Positions 43,907 to 55,480 of a DNA stretch of 64,000 bases are shown here, piece after piece. Positions within the stretch are counted from its first letter, which is position 1, and each line of letters begins with the position of its first letter. Both the position numbers and the translations under genes were made by a program. The notes below the pieces were generated by a model, which had not been told where the DNA came from, searched no databases, and saw only the letters and a program-made list of their open reading frames with translations. Source of the DNA: Kingdonia uniflora (taxonomy: Eukaryota > Streptophyta > Magnoliopsida > Ranunculales > Circaeasteraceae); assembly GCA_014058105.1 (NCBI GenBank), contig JACGCM010002205.1:2666001-2730000 (forward strand), given 5' to 3'.

Positions 43907-44230
43907 ATCTCTCCCTTACAACTAAAAGCACAGGTGGTTGAGTTGAGAAGTGCCTATCGAGTTCGTTTCTTGGAATCTGGTATAGATGGTCTGATACATT
44001 GAATTGATACTTTGTTAATGTGAATTTGACTTGGGAAATGAAAGTATGTTTTGGTGACTAGGTTATGGTATTGATTGCGTTTGAGGCGTTGAATTATGAT
44101 AATTATAAGAGGTTAAGGTAACTAAAACTTCCTGCATTGAATGTATGTCTCTGTATAAATACTACTATTGTTGTAAAACCTGTTATCCTGCTGTAAGTTT
44201 TTGCCTCTCAAATTGATAATACCGCATCAA
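43907..44230 (-). mobile_element. Interior fragment of element D with antisense promoter
   Basis: It abuts the LTR. On the minus strand the purine tract AAGGGAGAGA precedes it and CTCAACTCAACCACCTGTG matches A's CTCAACCAAAGCCACCTGT (10067-10085). The + strand TATA box TGTATAAATAC (44152-44162) mirrors the antisense TATA of A at 9839-9849. The small antisense gene that should follow is missing beyond 44240, so D is truncated here. Confidence 0.65.
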
Positions 44231-45551
44231 ATCGAGATGTAGAATATATGGATTTTAGATTGTCGTTCACTTTCCGAAGGTAACTAAAAATAGCTTATAA
44301 AAATTATGTTATGAAAAATAATGATAAATTAGCAAAACGTATGTTTATGACAATTATTCAGAGAGTTAAGGCTTGGATTTCACCACCACCTTTAGCATTC
44401 GATCTAGATTTAAATATGAATTCCCAACTCATGAAGATTTAATAATAACAATGCAAAAGTAATTCATCATTTTTTCTAAAAGAATAATTTTACCATCTCA
44501 TAATATATGAATCTAATGATCATTAAAAACACACAACATTAAAGACATTGTTAAATATGTCATGTTAATCGATGTCTCATTAAGAAAATATGCATCATAA
44601 GAGTTCAAATTATTTAGAATATGCAAATTTTGTATGATCAAGGTAAATATGGATTATATCACTAGACAATAATAACCCATTAAACTGTTTTAATCAATAT
44701 AAAGAAAATGAATTTAACAATAAGCTCTTAAGGGAATTCTTGGTCAAAACATAGATTAAATACTAATGGTGGTGGCTACATCCTCACCTTAGCGAGGATT
44801 TAGCCGACCATTTTAGCGAGGATTTAGCCGACCATTACTATAACAAAGAAAAAAAAATATCAGATAGAAAAAAGTACATGAATGAAAAATAATAATTTTT
44901 ATTAACTTTGAACTATAACTTACAAAATGAAGATGCTCCAAGCTATTTCCTTCTATCTCTTACAATGCTCACAAGCTCTCAAAAGTTGGATTCTCTCATG
45001 GTCAAGACCTCTCATTTTATAGATTAAGGAGAGGGTTACATGTTTAGTAAGAGATTATTTTTACCAAATCAAATATAATCGAATTTTAGAATTTATTCAA
45101 AAATATATACTCAGTATAAAAATATGAAAAAATTCTATAAAATATCTTCACATATTGGCAACTTCTCCAAAAAGTTCTAGAATTTTGGACGAATATAAAC
45201 CTGTTTGCTTGCCACATCTCCACAACTGCTATTTTCTTGAAGATTTTATTCTCAGTAAAATATTTATTATACTCAATAAAAGCTTCCTAGTCATAATAAA
45301 ATAACCTCAATATGTCAAATATTCTCTTGATTTGCTCTTGATATTTGTTTTCTATTAGAGATGCTCTTATTTATAGCTTAGATAGGTGGTCTTCTTTAAC
45401 AGTTGTAGCTTTAGCTCAAATTCAGTTTTTTGTACACTCTTATCTAACATAACCTGAAATAATAATAAATTAATAATTAATCTTTTTAGCAATAAAATGA
45501 AGTCTAGAACCCTTAAATAAGTAGGGTAAAATGGGCATTTTTACATGCCCA
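44231..45551 (-). repeat. Probable 3' LTR of element E (Athila-type)
   Basis: The right edge is clear: TGGGCATTTTTACATGCCCA (45532-45551, a hairpin ending in CA) followed by the complement of a purine tract (AGTTTGGGGGTG on the minus strand, 45555-45566). A minus-strand TATA context TCTATAAAATGAGAGG lies at about 45014-45030. 44795-44838 contains a direct duplication of TTAGCGAGGATTTAGCCGAC. The left edge against element D is not resolved. Confidence 0.5.
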
Positions 45552-45569
45552 TTAAACACCCCCAAACTT

Positions 45570-47024
45570 AAAGTTTGCTAGTCCACGAGCAAATAAAAAT
45601 ATAACATTTTCGTGGTTAAGACGATTGCATTTAGCATATGCAATAAGCCGTTAAACCTATAGGTTACTCATATAAGACGAGTTTTGTCTCGTGAGGGTTT
45701 ATAGTGACTACACCCACAAAAGTCAATAATGGTATTCTAGCAGTTTAGATACTTATTAGGTCATTTCAGCGAACTTATCGATATCTGATAATAGTAAAAA
45801 CATTAAGAAGGTAAACCCCTTAAAATTTAATTTTTTTTCATATATATAACTATAGATCTTAGAGAACTATCCGAAATTATAGAAACTACCCAATAATTAA
45901 ATAAGACTTTACATATTTTTCTAATATCCTCAAATGTTGTGAAAATAGTTATTGAACTTACAACTTTAGTTAGAGGCTCTTGAGTCAATATCTAGTTATT
46001 TTGTATTTCGTGAAATAAATCCAGCGATTAGTTTAACAAGTGTCATAGTCAATTTGAATCCTGTTATTGATTTTACGGAATAACTATAGGCCTTTTTATT
46101 TTGGTACTTGTTTTCTTAGTGAAGCCTCCATAATATGAGTTTTTGGTCGATAATCCCAGCCAATTGGCTTAGGTTGCCTGGGTTTAGTGTCCCTTCGTGA
46201 CTTGGGCTCTAGATTCTCACATGTAGACATTTTCCCTTACTTCGATCACTTAGTTCATGGTTATACTCGAGATTTATGATAATTCTTCCTCTTTCAGTTC
46301 TAATTATGCGAGTATGTATTACGTCGTGAAAGTTTTTAGAGTTATTTTGGCTTATAGAAATCCTTATTATATTACTTCAGGATCGAACTCATTCTTAAGC
46401 AGTTGTTTCCCTGTAGTGGATCATTCATACATTAAATACTAAATTCCCTTTGATTGGTTAAAATTCTAGCAAAAGTTATAAATGCAACACTACCGTGAAG
46501 TGTATTTGTTTCGAGAAATATCGGTCAATGTAAAATTTCTTATAATTAAAGGCTAGTACATCTAGCTTAAGATAGTGTTCCAAAATTTTCTTAGCATGTA
46601 TTTAATGAAAATTTAAATTTTACAGTTTTTAGGATCAAAATATTTAGACCATAACCAAGTACTTTTAAGCTTAAAGAAACTTGCTAAAAAGTCTCGTAAA
46701 TTACCATAATGACCTATCTTTTCTCTAAAAAGAGTAAAAAATGTGAATGATTCCCCCACCCCCAAACTAGAAAGAAACATTGCCCCAATGTTTGAGTATA
46801 TACCTTAAAAGAAGGGAAAAATATAATCAGAACATAGTACCTGATATAACATGGGTTGCCTTCCAGATAGCGCTAAGTTTATTGTCTTCAGCTAGACAAA
46901 ACGAGGAACCCCCAAACTGAGTGAAAGTTGGGTGAAAAATATATGGATGTCACTCTTCATAGATTGGGTCCAGGACCTTCAAGTCTTTATTGGTGAAGCT
47001 AAAATGATCATAATATGGCTTAAT
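45570..47024 (-). other. Non-coding region of E between integrase and LTR
   Basis: Contains the CACCCCCAAACT words (about 46750 and 46908) common in this part of Athila-like elements. No env-like frame or other coding is supported on either strand. Confidence 0.5.
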
Positions 47025-49374
47025 CTATTGACCGTTCACTTTATGCGTTTTGCCAGTGCTAGGTTCCATAACCTCAACCGCACCATATGGATAAACTGTT
47101 TTGACAATGAGAGGATCGATCCATCGAGATTGAAGTTTGCCATGAAACAAATACAACCAAGAAGAGTGCAATATGACTTTTTGATTTGGTTCAAAAGATT
47201 TTCGCAAAAGATTTTTGTCATGAAATACTTTCATGCGTTCTTTGTAAGTCTTTGTTGATTGGTATGCATCATTCCGTAGTTCTTCTAACTCATTGAGTTG
47301 AAGCTTCTGATGTAAACCGATTTTCCCAATGTTAAAATTTAATGTTTTTATTGCCCAATAGACATTGTGTTCCAATTCAACAGGGAGGTAACACGCTTTT
47401 CAGTAGACTAATCGATATGAAGACATTCCAATAGGTGTCTTGAAAGTTGTAAGGTAAGCCTAAATAGCATTAGTTAGTCGAGTTGACCAATCTTTGTGGT
47501 TTGCGTTTACCATCTTTTGAATAATATTTTTGATTTCTCTATTGGAAACCTCTACTTGCCCACTAGTCTGCGAATGGTAAGGTGAAGCTACCTTATGTAT
47601 TACTCCATATTTTTTCATTAATTTCGCAAACATTCTATTGTTGAAATGCGACCCTCCATTACTAATGATCATCCTCAGCGTACCAAAATGGGAGAAAATG
47701 TTCTCTTTAAGAAACTTGACAATAACTTAACTATCGTTGGTTTTGGTAGGAATGGCCTCTACCCACTTAGTTACATAGTCCACTGCTAACAAGATGTATG
47801 TATACCCTGAAGATGGTGTAAATGTACCCATGAAGTCGATGCCCCAAACGTCGAAGGGTTCAATAATCAAAATGGGGTTTAGGGGCATCACATTTTGACG
47901 AGACAAGGCTCCCATTCTCTAGCATCTATCACAAGCCTTACAAAATTCGTGAGAATCATGAAATAAGGTTGGCCAATAAAAACTACATTACAAAAAAAAT
48001 TCGAAGGTCTTTTTAGAACTGAAGTGACCACCACAAGCATGGGTGTGGCAAAATATAATGATTTTGGTATGTTCAGAATATGGGACACATCGATGAATAA
48101 TTTGATCAGAGCAATACTTGAATAAGTATGGATCATCCTAGAAAATCATCAGACCTCACTAAGGAATTTGCTTTTATCGGGCTTGCTCCAAAAGCTAAGA
48201 AGTTGCCCTGTGGCAAGATAATTCGTAATATCCGCAAACCATGGTGCGAAAGGCATTGAGCGAATAGACATAAGTTGCTCATCGGGAAATGACTCACGAA
48301 TAGGTAACGACTGATCTGGGGAATCATTGTCCAATCGAGAAAGGTGGTCAGCTACAACATTCTTGACACTTTTTTTATCTTGAATCTCGATATCAAACTC
48401 CTGAAATAATATTATCCACCAGATCAAACGCTGTTTGGTGTTCTTCTTGGAGAGAAGGTTCTTGATAGCAGCGTGATCATATAGACTATTACTTTCAAAC
48501 CTAGGAGATAAGAACATAATTTTTCTAGAGCAAAGACTATCGTTGGAAGCTCTTTTTTGGTGGTTATATAATTTAGCTGCGCATCATTAAGAGTTTTACT
48601 AGAAACTAGATGACGCACGGAAGATTATCAATATGTTGTGCCAAAATAGCCGTAATGGCATAGTCAAATACATCACACATTAACTCAAAAGGTTCATTCC
48701 AATTAGAAGGTTGGATGATGGGTAAAGACATCAGATGTGTCCTGAGATTCTCAAAAGCATCAAGACAAGGACCATCGAATAAGAAGGTGGTATCTTTGGT
48801 GAGGAGATTGTTAAGGGGTCGAAAAGTTTTACTAAATTTTGGAATAAAACGCCAATAAAATTTAACATGCCCAAGGAACGATGGAACATTCTTGACATTT
48901 TGTGGGGGCGGGAGGTTAGAGATGACGTCTACCTTTGCTTTATAAACTTCAATTCCCTTTGCATAAATGACATGTCCTAAAACTATACCCTTCTTCACCA
49001 TGAAGTAATATTTTTCTCAGTTTAGCACAAGATGTTTCTGATGACACCTAGCTATGACAAGAGATAAATGGTGGAGACATTGATCAAACGAATCACCAAA
49101 GAACGAAAAGTCATTCATGAAGACCTCGAGAAAATGCTTGGCCATATCAGAGAATATGCTTAACATACATCTTTGAAATGAAGCAGAAGTGTTATATAAC
49201 CCAAAGGGCATGCGACGATAGGCAAAAATACCAAATGGATAGGTGAATGTAGTTTTCTCTTGATTCTCAGGGGCGATGGGCATTTGATTGTACCCAGAAT
49301 ACCTATCAAGAAAATAATAATATTCATGACCGGCAAGACGTTCAAGCATTTGGTCCATGAATGAAAAGGGAAAT
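47025..49374 (-). pseudogene. Athila-type Ty3/gypsy pol remnant (element E)
   Basis: Minus-strand order is as follows. RT from 49374 (MDQMLERLAGHEYYYFLD, YSGYNQMPIAPENQEKTTF, MPFGLYNTSASFQRCM, then FMNDF where FMDDF is expected). RT/RNase H continues at 49001-48600 (VKKGIVLGHVIYAKGIEV). RNase H pieces lie at 48620-48300 (LNYITTKKELPTIVFALEKL). Integrase core first Asp is in VWGIDFMG (about 47850). The second is changed (SNGGSHF, Asp to Asn, about 47655) and the Glu is in GQVEVSNREI (about 47555). The integrase C-terminal part with MEPSTGKTHKVNGQ ends at 47025. The 5' portion is cut off at 49374 where another LTR begins. Confidence 0.85.
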
Positions 49375-49424
49375 TGTAGCGCCCCGCATTTCTACTTTCC
49401 CAGTATAACTCTTTTCATGTTAGT
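49375..49424 (+). repeat. Start of an LTR interrupted by element B
   Basis: TGTAGCGCCCCGCATTTCTA begins abruptly where E's coding stops. TGTA(A/G)CGCCCCG is a common LTR start of plant chromovirus (Tekay/Del-like) elements. The rest of this LTR is inferred to resume at 62681 after element B. Confidence 0.45.
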
Positions 49425-50149
49425 TGTAGGGGCCTAACTTCTTTTAGAGGGGAAGTTGGCTCTTACAGCACGGGGTTAATCTTCTGCCAAAGGAATACAA
49501 GTAAGTGGTCTAAAGTAAGAACAAACTAGAGATAAATACTTGCGTGGAGTCCCGAATGTGACGCTCTACGACCTCTGATGAGGATTTTTAGGATGTTTTA
49601 TATTACTGATGAGTAATTTGAAGGTTCGAATAGAGAGCTCTGCAGAGTGGTCGAAGGTAAACTACAAGAGATCTGGGGGATTTTTTCTAACCCCACCTTG
49701 GTTCCCCATCTCTCCTATTTATAGAATTATAGGAGGCTGAGTCACCAAGTGTGGGTCAGGTTACATGATTACTTGTCAAGAAATTTTGGCAGAGTATGGT
49801 TGTCGGTCGTGTCTCCACTATCATTGCAACATTTATTAGAGATGTCTCTGTACTACAGCGCAGTGGTCGGGTCTGTCACTGTAGTTGTCAGGATCAATTA
49901 ATGCGCCATCTTGTCTAGTGAGCTGGCTGCCTGCCCCATCGTATTTCAACCATGTGCAGATAGGGTCGAAGGGTTTCTACTGCGACGTGTGAATCTGTCC
50001 TCGAAGCTTATTTGGAGCCAAAGATTCGTCTTTAGAGGATCTCTAGGAGGCTTTCTTGGAGGATTGAATAGGCTTCGATACATTTAAGTAGGCTGCGAAG
50101 TAGACTTTGAGTGTCTGAGGGGGTCGAAGGCTGCGAGTAGGCTACTACA
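49425..50149 (-). repeat. 3' LTR of element B
   Basis: On the minus strand it starts TGTAGTAGCCTACTCGCAGC and ends AGGCCCCTACA. The minus-strand TATA box CTATAAATAGGAGAG lies near 49710-49725. The purine tract GAGAGGGGGCG (50152-50162 complement) lies just inside. Confidence 0.92.
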
Positions 50150-50151
50150 TT

Positions 50152-50170
50152 CGCCCCCTCTCAGCGAGGG
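50152..50170 (-). promoter_or_regulatory. Polypurine tract of element B
   Basis: Minus strand CGCTGAGAGGGGGCGAA directly precedes the 3' LTR start TGTAGTAGCC. Confidence 0.75.
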
Positions 50171-50313
50171 TCTCGAAGCCAGGTGGAGAGGAGTTTGTTG
50201 AGAAAATAGTTTGGCCTTGGAATCTGAGTGGTTTGACTGTTGGTTTTTGGGTAAGTAATAAAATAGGGTAATTAAGAAGAACATGTGGTTATAGGGTAAT
50301 GAATGAAGTGAGG

Positions 50314-50322
50314 CTATAAGTA
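50314..50322 (+). promoter_or_regulatory. TATA box of antisense unit B1
   Basis: CTATAAGTA, 80 bases before the ATG at 50402. Confidence 0.5.
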
Positions 50323-50401
50323 TGGGTTACTGTGTAGGGATATTGTATCCTCTTCCATTTGCAATAGTTTTCTGAACTTTCTTCTGATTCTGAACATTTT
50401 A

Positions 50402-50740
50402 ATGGCCACACCAAACACGCATTACCAGAAGAGGATGAGGTTCGTCTGCGATCGTCCAGTGGGGCGGAAGATGGCAGAATTGCACATGAAGTTTTTCGGG
50501 CGACATGATTTGAACTGGGATATGCCCGACCTTATAGAGGTAGAAGCTGAGGAGTTCATCAATGGTGAACCTTATGCCTATCTGTAAGAACAACTGAGGT
50601 TTCATTTTACGACCGCTGAGAAGCGCTATCTCTACCTGATTTCTTTAGCTGAAAGTCTTATTTGTGCTGAAGAGATCATCGAGGAACAGAACGCGGCAAC
50701 TGAAGCTGGACCTTCTGGAAGTAGGACTGATGGCTGATGT
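50402..50740 (+). pseudogene. B1: short antisense gene next to the 3' LTR of B
   Basis: MATPNTHYQKRMRFVCDRPV is followed by KMAELHMKFFGRHDLNWDMP, an acidic run, one stop (50585-50587), then EQLRFHFTTAEKRYLYLISL and an acidic, Ser/Gly end at TGA 50738-50740. About 112 codons in all. The arrangement M.....(K/R)(F/Y)F...L...MP, RF(H/Y)(F/Y), (L/C)I.LAE(S/D) follows A1 (9359-9769) and the MULE gene (25509-25921). It lies in the same place as A1, between LTR and long antisense gene, with the same TATA spacing. Soluble; no known domain. Confidence 0.6.
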
Positions 50741-51186
50741 GGTGAATATCTGTATTTTTGTATTTTTGGGGTTTTTGTTTGGGGTAGTTGTAGCAATGTG
50801 TCCTGTTTTGTCGGTCGGGTAATAGAATGGAAATAATATTCCCTGGAAACTTGTGTGACTGTGTCTGATTGATAATGTAGGCTGATAGTCTCATAGGCAC
50901 GCTTAGCACATGCATGTCATTGAATTTTTTATAGTGGATAAAAAAGGGTATCAAAGTATAATAATATGATCGAAGGTTATGATAGTCGAACGTTATGATA
51001 GTCGAACGTTCGATGTTGGAGGTTTGCTCGACTAGAAGTCCTCGGGAATGAAGTTTGAATGCAGGTACAGACGAATCGGTTACGTCTAGGAAGTTGGAAA
51101 TGTTTGTTGGTAGGTTTTTGAGGTGGGTAATTGAAGGTCACAATTAATGCGGCTAGGGAAGAGGGAAAGTTGAAGTGGGTTTACAA

Positions 51187-51196
51187 GTATAAAATG
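51187..51196 (+). promoter_or_regulatory. TATA box of antisense unit B2
   Basis: GTATAAAATG, 82 bases before the ATG at 51269, which decides that start over the upstream ATG at 51131. Confidence 0.5.
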
Positions 51197-51268
51197 AACT
51201 GTAGTAGAGAGGATTTCTTATCATACTGCATGCTTTCTGCGTTCTTCTTCTTTGCTGCTAGGATTGAG

Positions 51269-51586
51269 ATGGCTGTAAACATTCCCGTTCAGGAGGACCC
51301 GGTGGCTGTGAGAATTAGGCAGATACAAGAGGCCTTATTGGGGCTGCGACAGAGGTTTAGTCTTGAGACAGACATTAATACGGAAATGCCAAAACTTTTT
51401 GAGGTGGAACCCGGGGCTCCTATTCTCGACTTGCCCTTCGCATACTGGTGGGGAATATTGCAGATGACGGGGACATTCCCCGGTCATCAGTTGTCTCTTC
51501 TTGAGGGCTTTGCAGAGGATATAGTAGACCAAGAGGATGCGGATGCTGCAGCCGTGGTTGAAGAGGAGCATCCTGTTAATAATTAG
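51269..51586 (+). CDS. B2: second short antisense gene of B
   Basis: From ATG 51269 a clean frame of 105 codons reads MAVNIPVQEDPVAVRIRQIQ, LLGLRQRFSLETDINTEMPK and LFEVEPGAPILDLPFAYWWG. It ends with an acidic tail (EDIVDQEDADAAAVVEEEHP) and stop at 51584-51586. The longer frame from 51131 would include the TATA box, so the internal ATG is preferred. The order R..QI...L...(F)......EMP.L.EVE....PFAY parallels B1 (EMP/DMP, EVEAEEF, EPYAYL), which suggests a tandem duplication. Unlike most of the element it has no stop. Function unknown. Confidence 0.55.
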   Translation: MAVNIPVQEDPVAVRIRQIQEALLGLRQRFSLETDINTEMPKLFEVEPGAPILDLPFAYWWGILQMTGTFPGHQLSLLEGFAEDIVDQEDADAAAVVEEEHPVNN

Positions 51587-51739
51587 GGACCTCTATATCT
51601 TGTTGTCTTGTTGCTTCTTTCCTTTGTTCTGTCTTCTTTCTATTTTCTTTGGATGAGGCTTGTAATATTTTCTGTCTTTCTGAATGAAACTAGTTTTTGG
51701 AAGTACTCATTGTAGTATTGCTCTTTATAAGTAATAACT

Positions 51740-52160
51740 TGCGTTGTCGAACTAAATGTGATAGTAAAATCTGAATCCTTGAAGTAGTATTGTGAGTTGT
51801 CGAATTAATACTATAACTGTCGATGGATATTGTTTGGATTGTTCGAAGTGAAAAACTTGGATTGTCGAAGGAAAAGTTATAATCTGTCGAAGTGGGAGTA
51901 TTATCTGTCGAAGCTGAAAAGATTAGTCTGTTGGTACAAAAGCTTGGGTCTGTAAGCGTAAATATTTGACTTGTCGAAATGTATGATTATAACCTGTCGA
52001 AGGGTAAATTATCAAAATAATAGGGGCATGAGGTTTTGAATGGACGAATGTGCTGGAGATTGAATGTCGATACGTTAGAAAACCGAATTTGAAGCTATTT
52101 GTTTATGAGTGTTCGAAAAGTGAAGTGGTCGATTGATCGAATTCGAGGAGTGTGCCGAAG
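51740..52160 (+). repeat. Clustered CTGTCGAAG motifs
   Basis: (T/C)(T/C)GTCGAA(G) occurs many times within 400 bases (about 51744, 51796, 51858, 51872, 51895, 51910, 51973, 51993), at irregular spacing between B2 and the promoter of B3. Confidence 0.5.
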
Positions 52161-52504
52161 GTTATGTTTAATTTGACTGGCCGTTCTAACAACCCAGACA
52201 ACTGTTCTGTCACGACGGTACCTGTGCCTGGGGCAGTGTGCCGAAAAGTAATTATGATGTTTTACTCGTATTACAGAAAAAGTTATGATTTGACTGTTTA
52301 GATTTGATTCTTTAGTTTCGAGTAAGGGTAAAAGGGGTTCGAGAAGCTTTGGCTTTTGCAGGCAGGTTGAAGTGAGTGTGTTGTTCGCACGTGAGGGATA
52401 TGAGGGGCAAATCGGTCAAAACATATTGTAGCCGAAAAGCCAGGGTAGTGGGGTCGTGGTAATGATAATGGTTAGAAAATTGAGGCAATTTTGGTTTTTC
52501 AAAA

Positions 52505-52514
52505 GATATATAAG
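52505..52514 (+). promoter_or_regulatory. TATA box of the long antisense unit B3
   Basis: GATATATAAG precedes a leader with a short upstream frame (ATGTACGCCATTAG at 52579) and a probable leader intron (AG|GTATGT near 52657 to TTCTGCAG at 52934). Confidence 0.5.
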
Positions 52515-55110
52515 TTTGAGAAGAGTAATCACTGTACTGTTTACTGAGAAAAATCAAAGAGTGTGAAGGGAAGAGAATGTACGCCATTAGAACTTGAGAG
52601 TGGTTGCTGCAGCTATTGTGCTGATCTTGTTATTTCGAGGATAATGCTTATAATATAGGTATGTTACTTGATCTCTGCCAATTTTATTTTGTTTTCTCTT
52701 CTGAGTGTGTAAGTATGACATTCTGGGTGTATTGTTTAGAGGGTATCTTCGAAGATAAGAAGATTTGGTAAATCTAGGTTTTAACCCATTCTGGGATTTT
52801 GGGCATTTTGGGGGAGGCATAGGGTTTAAGATCAAAGTTTTGATAAATCTTTTATAGGGGGTAGATAGGCTAGGGGTTATGGACACGGATTTGTTGAATT
52901 TATCGATCTAATTGCGTGCATCTTCTTCTGCAGGTTAAAATACATAACTGTCAGGCTTTGAGACAGAGACTGATAGACGAAGAGATCAAAGCATACGAAG
53001 CTAGTATTTCTTGTTGATCCCCAATAGATGAGGGTAGCGACTTAAAAGTTTTAGATGTGATAACCGAGGCCCCTTTATCTATGGTTCTGCTGGCTGAGGA
53101 GGTTTCGGTTACGAGGCATCGTAGGATGATAGTGACTGAGGATATTGAGGAGGAAGAGACAGTATGGGGGGAGATGGTGGGGGTGATGTAGGGCCTTCTG
53201 GTGGTGGAAAGGAGGAAGGGGTGTAGAGTAACAATTGTGAGGATTCGACTGAGTCGAATCGGGTTAAAGGTGCCATTTTTGCTAGGGATAAGATTTGGTT
53301 AGATCGGTTTGTTGCCAAGCTAGAGTTGTCGAAGGTGGGTGCTTATCTGAGTGTGGCGGGGGAAGGATTAACCTTCAAATTGGACCCTGGGGAAGGGATA
53401 ATGGCTTATAGAGGCCAAATTCGATTGGGAATGCAACTTCCTCTTCGAAGGCTAGTGAAAGAGGTACTGAATTTTTTGTAGTTGGCCCCGATGCAAATGA
53501 ACGGAAATTTTTATGAGATGATGAGGGTTATAGAGAGGATGAATACAAAATTGACTGGTGAGGGTAGGGGTTTGATTAAGTGGTTTGATGTTATTACTTT
53601 CTACTCGAAGAAGGCTAGCCAGAACCCAGGTACCTATCACATCCAATGTCACCCAAAGAAGCCCTGGTTCTTTGATCTGTGCTCAACAGGTCGAGGGTGG
53701 AATAAAGATTTATTGATAATAAGGGGTAACTTTGAGAATGTTGAGGAGGATGACCCTTATAAGTTACATTATAGGGTGTAGAATCAAAGTAGGTTCATTA
53801 TCAAAAGGTTATTGTTGATGTACGACTTGAAAAGGTGATGATTATATTCTTGTTTATTCTGCAGGTCCAAAGGATTTTTCTTGGAGCAATCCGGGGAATT
53901 ATATTGATACTTTGCTCGAAGTTAGTGAGGACTGGGTAAATTATGTGCTTGATAGTCCTAGAATCAAAAGGCAGAGGAGAAAAAAGGCATATTCCCTTCT
54001 TTGAAGCGTACCCATTACGCCGAAGCCATCGAAGAGAAAGAGAGGTGAAGGTGTTTCGAAGGGTCAAAAAGAAATAGGAGGGGAAGAGTTGCCAAGGAAT
54101 TTTCAGCATGTGCCGTGAACGCGGACGTGGTCAAAGCAAGCAACGCCCATGACCGAAGTGGCTGGTGATGCTTCGAGGTTGAGGCCGAGGTAGGTCCCAA
54201 CTCAAACTGAGAAGAGGAAGAGTCATGTAGCTCCCGAGGCCCTGAAGGTTTAGTAATCGAAGGTTGGTCAACGCAAATGGCGTAGGGCATTGGGGGAGGA
54301 TAATACAGTAGATAAGGATGAAAAGATGATAGAGGTTAAAGGATAGGAGCAAGCGGTTGCCAAATAGGCTTCGATGGTCGAGCTCTACGAGGACGACTCA
54401 GATGAGGTTGCGAAGGAAATAAAGAGGCACATGTTTCAGGTAACTATTTATGAATTGCTTTTGTGAGAGTCTGAGATTTTGTTTAAGCTCTTCGAGTTTT
54501 GAGGTGTACTGACTGCTTGAATATTCTAACAGACGGGAGCTTGGGTGTGATCGTTCAACAAGACGATGAAGTCGGCAAAGAGGAAATTGCGATAGGCAGT
54601 GGAAAGCCTGGATATTTCTCAGGGAACTGAGGCGTCATTATTGTCCAAAGTCAAGAAGTTGAAGCAAGATCTAGGGGTGCTTACTGACTCGTATGATGAG
54701 AGGCTCGAGCTTCAGTGGTCAAGGCAGGAGCTGGAGTGGTCTGGAAAGTTGTGGCATAAAAGAGGGAGAAAGCAGAACAGAGGGTGAATTTCTAGCGACA
54801 GTATGATGGCGAATGTATGGTAAATGTTAGGTTGAAAAAGTTTATAGACAAGAAGGGGTATGATCCCGATACGTTGGAACCTTACCCTGTTTCTCCAGAA
54901 CTTGTTGATGGTGGTGATTTGCAGATGAAGGAAGCATATGTTGTGGATGAGGTAGCTGGAGGTATTGGAGGTGGTGTGGAGACTTCTGTTATTCGGGTGG
55001 CCAATGATGGAACCGTTGATGATTTGGTTGTCAAAGGTTCGGCTGAAGCTACTGAGGGTCTTGGCGCTGGGGGATCTGTGGAGGAAGAAGGCTTAACCGT
55101 GCTGATATGA
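52515..55110 (+). pseudogene. B3: long antisense gene with Transposase_28-like domain
   Basis: Leader and intron to 52934. An acidic Gly-rich N-terminal part in mixed frames follows (53040-53280), then the domain at 53290-53781 (YRGQIRLGMQLPLRRLVKEV; PMQMNGNFYEMMRVIERM; WFDVITFYSKKASQNPGTYH; WNKDLLIIRGNFENVEEDDP). The domain matches the A gene at 6654-7135 block by block. An intron ends in TTCTGCAG at about 53863. The next exon has FSWSNPGNYIDTLLEVSEDW and a basic RIKRQRRKK run. Further pieces to 54460 are broken. A coiled coil (LLSKVKKLKQDLGVLTDSYD) lies at 54599-54787. The C-terminal part at 54817-55110 is acidic and Val/Gly-rich. Stops at 53480 and elsewhere break it. Role unknown. Confidence 0.7.
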
Positions 55111-55480
55111 GGTATTTGGAGTTGGGGTTTCATGTTTTCCTCTGCTGATATGATGTCAAGTTGTAATATTTTGAACTATGTTGTTTTTTTTTTGTTGGTT
55201 TCTGAACTCGGTAGGTTTTCGAGCTGTTATTAACTGTTAAACTTCTGAAGTTAATTCTGAACATATTGATGCGTATTCTGCTGACTTTACTTGTATTGAA
55301 CTTTTGATGACGGATCTTGAGTTGTACTGCAACTATTCCTCGGATGGATGATGCTTTGAATGTTCTTTGCACTTGATAGAATTGTAGACAGTATTTGTGT
55401 GTACTGTTGTTGTTTGAATAACTGTAGAGTGATCAAACCCTGATGAGTTTCGAGGGTATCCAGATCGATCCCTGTATAAT
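55111..55480. other. Spacer between B3 and the tandem array
   Basis: AT-rich 3' flank of B3. No coding or array. Confidence 0.5.

Noticed and set aside
45570..47024. env-like gene in the Athila-type remnant
   Set aside because: Some Athila elements have one, but no signal peptide, membrane segment or long frame is present here.
51131..51268. Upstream start for B2 (ATG 51131)
   Set aside because: It would place the TATA box inside the coding sequence. The ATG at 51269 has leader spacing equal to B1.
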